Below are positions 1 through 8,667 of a stretch of DNA of 64,000 bases, piece by piece. The position numbers were made by a program, and so were the translations under genes. The stretch covers positions 3,844,001 to 3,908,000 of the forward strand of contig NZ_CP101987.1 in the NCBI RefSeq assembly GCF_024508315.1, given 5' to 3'. Within the stretch, counting starts at the first letter, position 1; every line of letters begins with the position of its first letter. Source of the DNA: Cellulomonas xiejunii. GTDB lineage: Bacteria > Actinomycetota > Actinomycetes > Actinomycetales > Cellulomonadaceae. The notes beneath the pieces are model-generated. The model was not told the origin of the DNA, made no database searches, and was given only the letters and a program-made list of their open reading frames with translations.

Positions 1-496
1 ACGCCAGGACCAACGCGACGAGCCCGAGGACGAGGGCGGCCGTCCCGCGGTGTGTCACGGGCCAGGCCCCCGGACCACCCGGCATCGGGGAAGGCCCGGC
101 GGTGGGCGCACCGTACGGCGACGGTGCGCCGTGGGGCGACGGCGTCGCGTACGGCGAGGACGTCCCGTACGGCGGAGGCGTCCCGTAGGGGGACGGCCCG
201 GAGGGCGGCTGCGACCCACCTGGCGCGTCCGCGTCGTGGTGACGGGCGGCGTCGTCCACGCCGTCGTCGGCACCTCGCACCGCGAACGGATCGGCGAACC
301 CCTGCCCCGCCGTGTCCCTCGCGGCCGCGCTCGTGCCGTACAGCGGCGCGGCGCCGCCGTGGCTGCCCGGCAGCGTGCCGACGGGCGCCTGCGGGACGGT
401 CGGCGGCACGAACGGCTCCACCGGTCGCGGCTCGTCCGCCGGCGGGGGCGGTGGCGGCGGGACCGGGCCGGGCGCCGTCGGGTCACCGGTGCTCAT
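1..496 (-). CDS. Partial membrane protein, DUF4190-like, N-terminal 165 residues
   Basis: Only the N-terminal part is in the window; the frame is open to base 1. ATG at 496 follows a GGGAGG-like ribosome site, and the start overlaps the stop of the upstream copD/ctaG fusion gene (ATGA). The first ~145 residues are a proline-, glycine- and tyrosine-rich linker with repeated SPYGxPS-type units, as in many actinobacterial membrane proteins. It then enters a hydrophobic segment (GTAALVLGLVALVLA) typical of DUF4190 proteins. No catalytic residues are visible. Its place at the end of a copC-copD/ctaG transcription unit suggests co-expression, but its role is unknown. The family assignment rests on one hydrophobic motif. 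Confidence 0.6.
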   Translation of the reverse strand, partial: MSTGDPTAPGPVPPPPPPPADEPRPVEPFVPPTVPQAPVGTLPGSHGGAAPLYGTSAAARDTAGQGFADPFAVRGADDGVDDAARHHDADAPGGSQPPSGPSPYGTPPPYGTSSPYATPSPHGAPSPYGAPTAGPSPMPGGPGAWPVTHRGTAALVLGLVALVLA

Positions 497-2610
497 GCTG
501 ATCCTCCCGTGCGTGGCGCGTCCTGGTCCGCCAGCCGGCTCAGCATCGCGTTGTACTCGTCCATCTCGTCGTCGCCGTCCCGATCCACCCGGCGGTCCCG
601 ATGACGCGCGGTCCGCTCGTCATCGCGGGTCCACTGCACGGCCACGACGATCGCCAGCGCGAGCGTCGGGATCTCCCCGATGCCCCACGCGATCGACCCG
701 CCGAGCTGCTGGTCCCGGATGGCCGACGGCCCCCACGGCCGGCCCGTCAGGCCGAACCAGTCCGCCACGAGCAGCCCTTCACCGCCGACCAGCGCCACGC
801 CGAAGAAGGCGTGGAACGCCATGGTCGCGAACAGCAGCAGCAGCCGCATCGGGTACGGCGGGCGCGTCGGGCCCGGGTCGACACCCGCGAGCGCGTTGAC
901 GAACAGGTACCCCGCGAGCGTGAAGTGCACGACCATCGCCAGGTGCCCCACCTGGGTCCGCAGCGACCACTCGAACAGGCCGGAGTAGTAGAACAGCACC
1001 ATCGACCCGGCGAAGTTCACGGCTGCGACCAGCGGGTTCGCGAAGAACCGGCCGACGTGGCTGTGCACGAGCGTCAGAACCCACTCACGTGGACCCCGCG
1101 ACGCGTCCCCTCGCAGCGTCGTGGCGCGCGCCGGCACCGCACGCAGCAGCAGCGTCACGGGTGCCGAGAGCGCGAGGAACAGCGGCACCACCATGACGAG
1201 CACCATGTGCTGGATCATGTGCGCGCTGAACAGGAGGTGGCCGTAGACGGACGGCCCGCCGGACGTCGTCCAGGCGAACAGCAGCATGCCGACGACCCAG
1301 GACGCCGTGCGCAGCCAGGGCCACGCGTCGCCGCGGCGCCGCAGCCGCCGCACCCAGCGCAGGTAGACGACGATGCCCGCGGCCGCCGCGCACGCGAGGA
1401 GCACGTCCCAGCGCCACTCGGTGAGCCAGCGCAGCGTCGTCGGCTCGGGCGGCAGGGGGTGCCCGGTCAGGATGTAGGCGGGGGACGTGTCCGCCGCTGC
1501 GGCCTCCGGCACCGGCGGGGGTGACGAGCCGAGCGCGACGGCGACACCCGAGACGGCCCCCATGACCGCGAGCTCGACGAGCACCACGCGCCAGAACAGC
1601 ACCCCGCCGCGCGGCCCCGACAGTCGCGGGATGGTCGCGCGCCGGTGCGCCAGGCCCAGCAGGGCGAGGGCGCCGAACAGCAGGATCTTGACGACGAGCA
1701 GCACGCCGTAGCGCGTCTGCAGGCCGTCCCACCCGCCGAGCCGCACCACGCTGTTGACGACGCCGCTGATCGCGACGCCGGCGACGCACCACCCCGCTAG
1801 CACGGAGTACCGCGCGACCGCGGGCACGACGTCGGTGCCGAGCCGACCCACCAGCACCGCGAGCGCTCCGAGCGCACCGATCCACACCGCCGCGCTCACC
1901 AGGTGCAGCACCATCGCGGACGTCGCGAGGTCGTGGCTCGCCGCACCGGCCGCGTGGCCCGTCTGCCCGAGCTGCCACAGCGCGACGAGCGACAGCGCCG
2001 CGGTCCACGCGGCGCCCGTCGGGGTCGCGACGACGAGCGCGAGGGCCGTGACGACCGCGGCCACCGTCGTCACGGACAGCAGCGTGCGCCCGAGGTCGAT
2101 CTGCGTGACGAACACCGCGAGCTCGTCACCGAAGGACGGTGACGTCGGCGACGCACCGGCGACGGACGCGTACGCCAGGACGAGGTGCACGACGGACAGC
2201 ACCGTCCACGCGCCGGCGGCGACACCCGCCAGGACGAGGCTGCGGGGGTACGCCGAGCCGTCGACGGCGGGGGTCCGGCCGGTCGCGAGGACCGGGGTGC
2301 CCGCCGCCTTCCCGGTGTCGGACGTGGGGGCGGTGTCCGACGCGCCCACGCGGGCCGGTGCGACGCGTGCGGGTGCCCGACGCGGCAGCACGCACACGGC
2401 GAGCAGCAGCGCGCCCACCGTCAACGACGCGGCGAGCTCGGTGAGCGTCTCGACAGCCGGCAGACCCCACCGCACGAGCGCCCCGGGGTCGCCGATCGCG
2501 ACCGCGGCGCTCACCCCGGTGAACGCCACGCCGACGAGGACCGCGACGGTCCCCGTCGCGGCGAGCACGCCGAGCGCACCACGCCGCACCAGGGTCACGG
2601 ACTCGTCCAC
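493..2610 (-). CDS. CopD / CtaG fusion membrane protein (copper import and cytochrome oxidase assembly)
   Basis: A 705-residue polytopic membrane protein starting at GTG 2610. The first ~370 residues fit the CopD copper-resistance family, including an HLVSAAVWIGALGALAVL helix and a later LLVVKILLFGALALLGLAHRR segment. From about residue 390 it is a CtaG_Caa3 domain (HMIQHMVLVMVVPLFLALSAPVTLLLR), the family that helps deliver copper to cytochrome c oxidase. The CopD-CtaG fusion is common in actinobacteria. It lies 21 bp after copC and overlaps the next gene by 4 bp, so the three are probably one operon. A second, free-standing CtaG-like protein is encoded at 9150. Copper delivery is inferred from family. 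Confidence 0.88.
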   Translation of the reverse strand: MDESVTLVRRGALGVLAATGTVAVLVGVAFTGVSAAVAIGDPGALVRWGLPAVETLTELAASLTVGALLLAVCVLPRRAPARVAPARVGASDTAPTSDTGKAAGTPVLATGRTPAVDGSAYPRSLVLAGVAAGAWTVLSVVHLVLAYASVAGASPTSPSFGDELAVFVTQIDLGRTLLSVTTVAAVVTALALVVATPTGAAWTAALSLVALWQLGQTGHAAGAASHDLATSAMVLHLVSAAVWIGALGALAVLVGRLGTDVVPAVARYSVLAGWCVAGVAISGVVNSVVRLGGWDGLQTRYGVLLVVKILLFGALALLGLAHRRATIPRLSGPRGGVLFWRVVLVELAVMGAVSGVAVALGSSPPPVPEAAAADTSPAYILTGHPLPPEPTTLRWLTEWRWDVLLACAAAAGIVVYLRWVRRLRRRGDAWPWLRTASWVVGMLLFAWTTSGGPSVYGHLLFSAHMIQHMVLVMVVPLFLALSAPVTLLLRAVPARATTLRGDASRGPREWVLTLVHSHVGRFFANPLVAAVNFAGSMVLFYYSGLFEWSLRTQVGHLAMVVHFTLAGYLFVNALAGVDPGPTRPPYPMRLLLLFATMAFHAFFGVALVGGEGLLVADWFGLTGRPWGPSAIRDQQLGGSIAWGIGEIPTLALAIVVAVQWTRDDERTARHRDRRVDRDGDDEMDEYNAMLSRLADQDAPRTGGSA

Positions 2611-2631
2611 GCGGGACAGCCTAGGCGTGCG

Positions 2632-3351
2632 TCACGCGCCGGTGGACGGCCCGTCACCCGACGGAGCCGCCGGGGGCCCACCGGCGGCGGTACCGCCCAG
2701 CCCGGTGCGTCGGCGGGCGGCCAGCAGGGCGACAGTGGCTCCGGCGGCGAGCGTCGCCACCGCCAGGACGACCCACACCCACGGGGAGGTGCCCTCCTCG
2801 TCGAGGGGGCCGTCGACGCCGGTCGTCGTCGTGACGTCCGTCGGTGCGGCCTCGTCCGTCGGCGCGTCCGACGCCGGGGCGGCCTCGGGTGCGTCGGTCG
2901 GCTCGGCGGTCTCGGCGGGCTCGGTGGGTGCGGCCTGCTCGGCGACGCCGACGGCCGCGGTCGCGGTGAACGTGAGGCTCCCGGTCAGCGGGTGGCCGTC
3001 GGCCGACGTGACGCGCCAGTCCACGGTGTACGCCCCGGCGGGCAGCGTGGTGACGAGCGGCTGCACCACCGACACGTCGAGGAGCTGCACGGGCCCGTCG
3101 CTGACGACGGCACCGTCCGGGCCGGTGACGACGACCTGCGACCCGAGCTCGAGCGCCGGCTGGTCGAACGTCAACGTGACCTGGGCGGGCGCCGTCTCGA
3201 CCGTCGCCCCGTCGGCCGGGTCCGTCGCCCGCAGGCTGTTGTGCGCCGCGGCGGGGGGCGCAGCCAGGACGGCGACGAGCAGCACGAGTGCGGCGAGGGC
3301 TCCGCTCCGGCGCGCGACGCGCGCGCGGACCCTCGGGACGACGCGGGACAC
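2632..3351 (-). CDS. copC: CopC domain copper-binding protein, exported and membrane-anchored
   Basis: GTG at 3351 has a GGAAGG ribosome site 8 bases upstream and is preferred to the in-frame ATG at 3396; it gives 239 residues. A signal peptide ends in PPAAAHNSLRATDPADG, so the mature protein begins with the histidine typical of CopC. The CopC beta-barrel covers about residues 30-130 (VTLTFDQPALELGSQVVVTG; YTVDWRVTSADGHPLTGS, with the second His). It is followed by an Ala/Pro/Glu/Thr-rich linker, one transmembrane helix near the C terminus and a short basic tail, the usual CopC/YcnJ N-terminal architecture in actinobacteria. It is first in an operon with the CopD/CtaG protein. Confidence 0.9.
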   Translation of the reverse strand: MSRVVPRVRARVARRSGALAALVLLVAVLAAPPAAAHNSLRATDPADGATVETAPAQVTLTFDQPALELGSQVVVTGPDGAVVSDGPVQLLDVSVVQPLVTTLPAGAYTVDWRVTSADGHPLTGSLTFTATAAVGVAEQAAPTEPAETAEPTDAPEAAPASDAPTDEAAPTDVTTTTGVDGPLDEEGTSPWVWVVLAVATLAAGATVALLAARRRTGLGGTAAGGPPAAPSGDGPSTGA

Positions 3352-3492
3352 GAGGACCACCTTCCAGCAGGGACGACAGCGCCCCGATCCCATCACGCAG
3401 GTGCGGGCAGGGACGAATCGGAGACGCGACCGCTCACGCGACGCGCGGCCACGTGCGGGCTCCGTGAGGGGGCCGGACGAGACTCGCGGACC

Positions 3493-4389
3493 TCATGCCA
3501 GGGCCACCGCGCGCCGACCGCGGTGGCGACGGCGCACGGGCAGGGCGAGCGTCGTCGCGGCCAGCGCAGCGGTGAGCAGCAGGGTGACCGCGACGGCGAC
3601 CCGACCGTCCGCGAGCGGCGCGGGGTCCTCGGCAGCAGCACGGTCAGCCGCAGCGCCGTCAGCAGCGTCACCGTCAACAGCGCCACCGTCAGCAGCGTCA
3701 CCGTCAACAGCGCCACCGTCAGCAGCGCCACCGTCAGCAGCGCCACCGTCAGCAGCGGCCGCTGCTGCCGCCGCTGCGCGGTCCGCCGCCGCGACGAGGG
3801 ACGCGACGGTGTGCGGAGCGTGCGGGTCGGCCGGGTCCAGGCCCGCCGCCTCGAGCGTCGCGGCGTCGAGGCCCGCTGCGACGAGCGCGTCGAGGTCGGA
3901 CCCCGCGGCGCGCACGGCGTCCAGGTCGATCCCCGCCGCCCGGAGCGGGGCGAGGTCGACGGCGGACGCGCCCTCACCCGCTCCGTCCTGCGTCGCACCG
4001 GCGCCCGTGCCCGCATCGGCTCCCGCGCCGCCGCCTGCGCCCGCAGCCTCCTGCGCCGGTGCCGTGCCGTGCGTCGCGTGGGCGTCGACGGGCACGGCAC
4101 CGGGCGGGACCGCGAGCATCGCCAGGACGGGGTGCAGGGCGACCGCCAGCACGGCAGCCGCGAGGATCGCCACGGCACGGGTGCTGATCCCGTCGGAGGT
4201 GCGCGCGCCGAGCACCCCGGCGACCAGCACGAGCGCGGCGATCGCGCCGAGCACCGCAGGCCCGGGCACGTGACCGCCCGCGAGGCAGTGGCCGACGACG
4301 GCGCCCGTGAGCACGGCTGCGGTCAGGCCGACCCCGCGCGCGAGCACCGTCGGGGTCCGGCCCGCGAGGGTCGTCCCGTCGGCCGGCAT
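3493..4389 (-). CDS. Hypothetical multi-pass membrane protein with Ala/Asp/Gly repeats
   Basis: Unrecognised protein of about 298 residues from ATG 4389; an in-frame ATG at 4461 would add 24 residues, and neither start has a strong ribosome site. Three hydrophobic segments lie in the first ~110 residues (VGLTAAVLTGAVVGHCL, AVLGAIAALVLVAGVLGA, AVAILAAAVLAVALHPVLAML). Then comes a long extracytoplasmic or linker stretch, a repeat of LRAAGIDLDAVRAAG-type helical units, a low-complexity ADGGA/VDGDA tract, and a final transmembrane helix with a basic tail. It lies upstream of copC on the same strand after a 141-bp gap. No enzymatic motif is visible. Confidence 0.6.
   Translation of the reverse strand: MPADGTTLAGRTPTVLARGVGLTAAVLTGAVVGHCLAGGHVPGPAVLGAIAALVLVAGVLGARTSDGISTRAVAILAAAVLAVALHPVLAMLAVPPGAVPVDAHATHGTAPAQEAAGAGGGAGADAGTGAGATQDGAGEGASAVDLAPLRAAGIDLDAVRAAGSDLDALVAAGLDAATLEAAGLDPADPHAPHTVASLVAAADRAAAAAAAAADGGAADGGAADGGAVDGDAADGGAVDGDAADGAAADRAAAEDPAPLADGRVAVAVTLLLTAALAATTLALPVRRRHRGRRAVALA
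3650..3765. repeat. Imperfect 15-30 bp tandem repeat inside a coding region
   Basis: Repeated units of the form GTCAGCAGCG(T/C)CACC and GTCAACAGCGCCACC run back to back. On the minus strand they encode the low-complexity ADGGA/VDGDA segment of the membrane protein at 3493-4389. Such repeats often vary in copy number between strains. Confidence 0.7.
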
Positions 4390-4632
4390 CAGCAGAACAT
4401 CACCCGGGTCGCGGCACGGGTCCAGGCACCGAATCGCTTCAGTCACCCGAGCGCGCGCCATCGCACCACCGAGAGGACCCCTGCCCGAGCCGGTGGCACG
4501 CCCGCGACCCCGCCCTCGACAGGCCCCCGGCCCGGACACCGACCCGACACCGCACCGCACCGCGACCCCGGCCGATCGCCGCCGTCGTAGCAGTCCGTGG
4601 ACGGAGGCTGTCCGATCAGTGGGATCGGGCGA

Positions 4633-4694
4633 CCGCGAGACCGGGCTGAGTCGTCGTCCGGCACCGGGTAAGGCACCCCGGCCCGGTCTCGCGG
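4633..4694 (-). terminator. Inverted repeat, probable terminator after the 2-oxoacid dehydrogenase operon
   Basis: CCGCGAGACCGGGC at 4633-4646 and its exact reverse complement at 4681-4694 form a 14-bp perfect stem with a 34-base loop. It lies 35-96 bp downstream of the E2 stop on the minus strand and before the next minus-strand gene. There is no clear T-run, so it may act as a U-less or processing hairpin. Confidence 0.5.
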
Positions 4695-4728
4695 AGCCCT
4701 CGTCCCATCGTCCGGACGGTGGCGACCC

Positions 4729-6174
4729 TCAGCTCCAGACGAGCGCCTGCGACGGGTCCGCGAGCACCGCGGCGACGTCGGCCAGGACCCGGCTGCCGAG
4801 CTCGCCGTCGACGAGCCGGTGGTCGAAGCTCAGGGCGAGCTGCGTGACGTAGCGCGCCTTCACCTTGCCCTTGTGGACCCACGGCTGCTGCCGGATCGCC
4901 CCGAACGCGAGGATCGCGGCCTCCCCCGGGTTGAGGATCGGCGTGCCCGTGTCGATGCCGAACACCCCGACGTTGGTGATCGTGATCGTGCCGTCGGACA
5001 TGTCGGCCGGCGACGTGCGGCCCGCGCGGGCCGTCGACGTGAGCTCGCCGAGCCCGCGCGCGAGACCCAGCAGGTCCAGACGGTGCGCGTCCTTGATGTT
5101 GGGGACCACGAGCCCACGCGGGGTCGCCGCGGCGATGCCGAGGTTCACGTAGTGCTTGTAGACGATCTCCTGCGTCGTCTCGTCCCACGACGCGTTGATC
5201 TCGGGTCGCCTGTTGACGGCCATGAGCAGCGCCTTGGCCGCGACGAGCAGCGGCGTGACGCGCACGTCCGCGAACTCCCGGTCGGCACGCAGCCGCTCGA
5301 CGAGCTTCATCGTCCGCGTCACGTCGAGCGTGTGGAACACCGTGACGTGCGGCGCGCTGAACGCGCTGGAGACCATCGCCTCGGCCGTCCGCTTGCGCAC
5401 CGACTTCACGGGGACGCGTGTCTGGCGCCCGTCGGGGCTGACGACGCCACCGGCGGCCCACGGCCGGTCGTCGCCGGGGTACGTCGCCAGCTCGCGACCC
5501 TCGGCGCGGACCGAGTGCGCGAGGACGTCCTCGCGCGTGACGATCGCGCCCGGGCCGGTGGGGGTGACGGCGTCGAGGTCGACGCCGAGGTCCCGCGCGA
5601 GCTTGCGGACGGGCGGCTTCGCGAGCGCGTGCGCGGTGCCGTCGGGCCGCGTCGCCGACGCGTCGGCGCTCGACGAGGCGCGCACCGCCCCAGCGCGCGG
5701 CCGACGCGCCGCTCCCCCGTCGGCCACCCCGTACCCCACGAGCACCGCCCCGGAGCCACCACCGGAGCCGCCCGACGCCTCGGCCACCGCGGCGTGCACC
5801 TCGTCGCGCGCCGCGTCCACCTCGTCCGCGCCGCCGGGCTCGGCCGACGACCGGCTGGGGTGCGGGTGCCGGGCGCGCACGCCTGCCGCGGCGCCGCCAC
5901 CGGACGGCGCGTCACCCGCGGCGCCGTCCGGGTCGACGTCCACCTCGATGATGGGCGTGCCGACCTCGACGGTCGTGCCGACGTCGACGAGCAGCCGTGT
6001 CACGACACCCGTCCACGGGCACGGCAGGTCGACGAGCGACTTGGCCGTCTCGATCTCGACGATCGTCTGGTTGACCTCGACACGGTCACCGACGGCGACG
6101 TGCCACGTGACGATCTCCGCCTCGGTGAGGCCTTCGCCGGCATCGGGCAGGGGGAACTGCTGGTACGTGGGCAC
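4729..6174 (-). CDS. bkdC: 2-oxoacid dehydrogenase E2 (dihydrolipoamide acyltransferase)
   Basis: 481 residues from GTG 6174, with a GGAG site upstream. Domain order: lipoyl domain (residues 1-80, lipoyl-lysine in IVEIETAKSLVDLP), a variable Ala/Gly/Ser linker, a peripheral subunit-binding domain around residues 175-210 (VRKLARDLGVDLDAV; GAIVTREDV), and the acyltransferase domain from about 240 to the end with the active-site motif SFDHRLVDGE. It transfers the acyl group from E1 to coenzyme A. It is last of the E1alpha-E1beta-E2 operon and has no dedicated E3 gene beside it, the arrangement of the mycobacterial branched-chain complex. Substrate choice (branched-chain versus pyruvate) cannot be read from sequence. 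Confidence 0.93.
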   Translation of the reverse strand: MPTYQQFPLPDAGEGLTEAEIVTWHVAVGDRVEVNQTIVEIETAKSLVDLPCPWTGVVTRLLVDVGTTVEVGTPIIEVDVDPDGAAGDAPSGGGAAAGVRARHPHPSRSSAEPGGADEVDAARDEVHAAVAEASGGSGGGSGAVLVGYGVADGGAARRPRAGAVRASSSADASATRPDGTAHALAKPPVRKLARDLGVDLDAVTPTGPGAIVTREDVLAHSVRAEGRELATYPGDDRPWAAGGVVSPDGRQTRVPVKSVRKRTAEAMVSSAFSAPHVTVFHTLDVTRTMKLVERLRADREFADVRVTPLLVAAKALLMAVNRRPEINASWDETTQEIVYKHYVNLGIAAATPRGLVVPNIKDAHRLDLLGLARGLGELTSTARAGRTSPADMSDGTITITNVGVFGIDTGTPILNPGEAAILAFGAIRQQPWVHKGKVKARYVTQLALSFDHRLVDGELGSRVLADVAAVLADPSQALVWS

Positions 6175-6214
6175 GCGGGGTCTCCGGAGGCGCGATGGGT
6201 CGGAACGCGAAAGT

Positions 6215-7285
6215 TCAGAACGCGAGGGTGCGGTCGACTGCCTCGAGCAGCCGGTCGAGCCCGGGCAGGTAGTCGTGCTCGATCTTCGAGACCGGGTACG
6301 GGGTGTGGAAACCCCCCACCCGCAGCACGGGCGCCTGCAGGTGGTAGAAGCACTCCTCGGTGATGCGTGCCGCGACCTCGGCGCCCGACCCGTACAGCAC
6401 GGGCGCCTCGTGGGTGACGACGCACCGGCCCGTGCGCCGCACGGACGCGACGATCGTCGCGGTGTCGAGCGGCGAGATCGTGCGCAGGTCGATGACCTCG
6501 ATGCTCGTGCCCTCGGCGGCTGCGGCGTCGGCGACCTTGAGCGCGGTGGCGACCGTCGGGCCGTACGCGACGATCGTGACGTCGGTGCCGGAGCGTACGA
6601 CGCGCGCGTGGTCGAGGTCCGACGGGCTGCCGTGCGGTGCCGGGAGCGGCGCGTCGAGGTCGACGTGGCCCTTCTCCCAGTACCGGCCCTTTGGCTCGAG
6701 GAAGATCACGGGGTCCGGCGACGCGATCGCCTGCTGGATCATCGTGAAGGCGTCGGACGCGTTGGACGGGGACACGACGCGCAGGCCCGGGGTGTGCGCG
6801 AACAGCGCCTCGGGCGACTCGCTGTGGTGCTCGATGGCGCCGATGCCGCCGCCGTAGGGGATCCGGATGACGACGGGCATCCGCAGCCGTCCCTGCGAGC
6901 GGTAGTGCATGCGCGACAGCTGCGTCGTGATCTGGTCGAAGGCGGGGAACACGAACCCGTCGAACTGGATCTCGCACACCGGCCGGTACCCGCGCAGCGC
7001 GAGCCCGATCGCGGTGCCCACGATGCCCGACTCGGCGAGGGGCGTGTCGACGACGCGGTCGTCGCCGAACTCCGCGAAGAGCCCGTCGGTCACCCGGAAG
7101 ACGCCCCCGAGCCGCCCGATGTCCTCGCCCATGAGCAGCGTGCGCGGGTCGTTGGCCAGCGCACGGCGCAGGCCGAGGTTGAGGGCCTTGGCCATGGGCA
7201 GCAGCTGCGTGCCCGTCGGGAAGGGGGCCGGCGCCGGCGCCGGGGGCAGGTCGGTGAGGCGTGCGCGGTCGCTGGTGACGGTCAT
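6215..7285 (-). CDS. bkdB: 2-oxoacid dehydrogenase E1 beta subunit
   Basis: 356 residues. ATG 7285 has a strong AGGAGG site and overlaps the E1 alpha stop (ATGA), so it is preferred to an upstream in-frame start. The transketolase pyrimidine-binding half carries MGEDIGRLGGVFRVTDGL near residues 45-65 and IPYGGGIGAIEHHSESPEALF near 150-170. The C-terminal transketolase half contains the SGTDVTIVAYGPTV and VIDLRTISPLD motifs. With E1 alpha it forms the thiamine diphosphate-dependent decarboxylase that loads the lipoyl arm of E2. Pyruvate dehydrogenase E1 beta is the alternative assignment. Confidence 0.93.
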   Translation of the reverse strand: MTVTSDRARLTDLPPAPAPAPFPTGTQLLPMAKALNLGLRRALANDPRTLLMGEDIGRLGGVFRVTDGLFAEFGDDRVVDTPLAESGIVGTAIGLALRGYRPVCEIQFDGFVFPAFDQITTQLSRMHYRSQGRLRMPVVIRIPYGGGIGAIEHHSESPEALFAHTPGLRVVSPSNASDAFTMIQQAIASPDPVIFLEPKGRYWEKGHVDLDAPLPAPHGSPSDLDHARVVRSGTDVTIVAYGPTVATALKVADAAAAEGTSIEVIDLRTISPLDTATIVASVRRTGRCVVTHEAPVLYGSGAEVAARITEECFYHLQAPVLRVGGFHTPYPVSKIEHDYLPGLDRLLEAVDRTLAF

Positions 7286-8445
7286 CGGTGACCTCCTGCC
7301 GTCTGGCGGCCGTCGTGGTCGACGAAGGACTGCTCGTACTGCGTGAACCACGCGCGCTCGGCGTCGACGACGGCGTTGGGCGTGGCGTAGACGTGGTCGA
7401 ACATGGTGTGCGCCGCCGGGTGGCCCATCGCGCGGACCGTCGTGCGGATGTGCTCGCCGAACGCGTCCGACTCGGCGGCGAGCTGTGCCTGGAAGACCTC
7501 GGGCAGCTCGCCCGTGCGCTCGAGGTGCACGCGCAGCCGCTCGATCGGGTCGCGGCGGCGCCAGTGCTCCTCCTGCTCCGACGTGCGGTAGCGGGTGGGG
7601 TCGTCCGACGTCGTGTGCGCGCCCATGCGGTAGGTGAAGGCCTCGATGAACGTGGGGCCACCGCCGCTGCGCGCGCGCTCGAGCGCCTGGCGCGTGACCG
7701 CGTACGACGCGACGACGTCGTTGCCGTCGACGCGCACGGACGGGATGCCGAACCCGGGTGCGCGGGCCGCGAGGGGTACGCGTGCCTGGCGCGTCGTCGG
7801 CTCGGAGATCGCGAACTGGTTGTTCTGGCAGAACAGCACGACGGGCGCCTGGTTGACGGACGCGAACACCAGCGCCTCGCTGACGTCGCCCTGCGCGGTC
7901 GCGCCGTCACCGAAGTACGTGACGACGGCGGTGTCGCGCGTCGGGTCCCCCGTGCCGACGAGCCCGTCGCGCTGCACGCCCATCGCGTAGCCGGTCGCGT
8001 GCAGCGTGTGCGAGCCGATGACGAGCGTGAACAGGTGGAAGCCGTGCTCGGCCGGGTCCCAGCCGCCGTGGTCGACGCCGCGGAACAGCCGCAGCATGTC
8101 GGTCATCTCCAGGCCGCGGACGTGCGCGACGCCGTGCTCGCGGTAGGAGGGGAACACGTGGTCCTGGGGGCGCAGCGCGTGGCCGGAGCCGACCGCCGCG
8201 GCCTCCTGCCCGAGCGACTGCGCCCACAGGCCCAGCTCGCCCTGGCGCTGCAGCGACGTGGCCTCGGAGTCGAACCGGCGCGTCAGCACCATGTCGCGGT
8301 ACATCGCGCGCAGCCGGTCGGCGTCGAGGTCCTCGGCCCAGGTGTCGTACTCGGGGTGGGAGACGCGTTCGCCCGCTGGGGTGAGCAGCTGGACGAGACC
8401 GTCGTCGGTCAGGGGGCCGTCGGCCGCGGGTGCGGACGTGCTCAC
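7282..8445 (-). CDS. bkdA: 2-oxoacid dehydrogenase E1 alpha subunit
   Basis: 387 residues from GTG 8445, preceded by GAGGAG. The thiamine diphosphate motif is complete: GDGATAQGDVSEALVFASV followed by VLFCQNNQFAIS near residues 175-215. The phosphorylation-loop region RMGAHTTSDDPTRYR near 280 matches E1 alpha proteins of the BCKDH/PDH family. It catalyses oxidative decarboxylation of a 2-oxoacid together with E1 beta. First gene of the operon, 28 bp downstream of a double palindrome (8473-8502) that probably controls it. Branched-chain specificity is inferred from the bkdABC-like gene order without E3; pdhA is the alternative name. Confidence 0.92.
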   Translation of the reverse strand: MSTSAPAADGPLTDDGLVQLLTPAGERVSHPEYDTWAEDLDADRLRAMYRDMVLTRRFDSEATSLQRQGELGLWAQSLGQEAAAVGSGHALRPQDHVFPSYREHGVAHVRGLEMTDMLRLFRGVDHGGWDPAEHGFHLFTLVIGSHTLHATGYAMGVQRDGLVGTGDPTRDTAVVTYFGDGATAQGDVSEALVFASVNQAPVVLFCQNNQFAISEPTTRQARVPLAARAPGFGIPSVRVDGNDVVASYAVTRQALERARSGGGPTFIEAFTYRMGAHTTSDDPTRYRTSEQEEHWRRRDPIERLRVHLERTGELPEVFQAQLAAESDAFGEHIRTTVRAMGHPAAHTMFDHVYATPNAVVDAERAWFTQYEQSFVDHDGRQTAGGHR

Positions 8446-8472
8446 GCGGTTCTCCTCTACCTGGGGTGCGAA

Positions 8473-8502
8473 CCTACGTCAGCGTAGGCTACGCATCCGT
8501 AG
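8473..8502 (-). promoter_or_regulatory. Tandem palindromic operator before the 2-oxoacid dehydrogenase operon
   Basis: Two adjacent copies of CTACG-N4-CGTAG (8474-8487 and 8489-8502) spaced exactly 15 bp apart. The first extends to a 16-bp palindrome CCTACGTCAGCGTAGG, and the outermost bases AACCTACG (8471-8478) and CGTAGGTT (8498-8505) also match as an inverted pair. It ends about 28 bp upstream of the E1 alpha GTG. The layout suggests cooperative binding of two dimers of a dimeric repressor or activator; the regulator is not identifiable here. Confidence 0.6.
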
Positions 8503-8667
8503 GTTAGAAGGGTCCGAGACCGACAAAGCCCGCGGCACCGCTCTTGTCGGGATCCCACACCTCACGACCGAGTGATGGCGGCACGACGTCGGTCCGGCCG
8601 CCCCCTGCGGTGGCACACGGCCCCCAGCTGCGGCACCCTCGGCACAGCCGTCCTTCGTGGAGGAGCC

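Noticed and set aside
4561-4632. Extra coding sequence upstream of the membrane protein at 3493
   Set aside because: No ribosome site or membrane/secretion signal in the extended frame; it reads as Arg/Gly-rich shadow.
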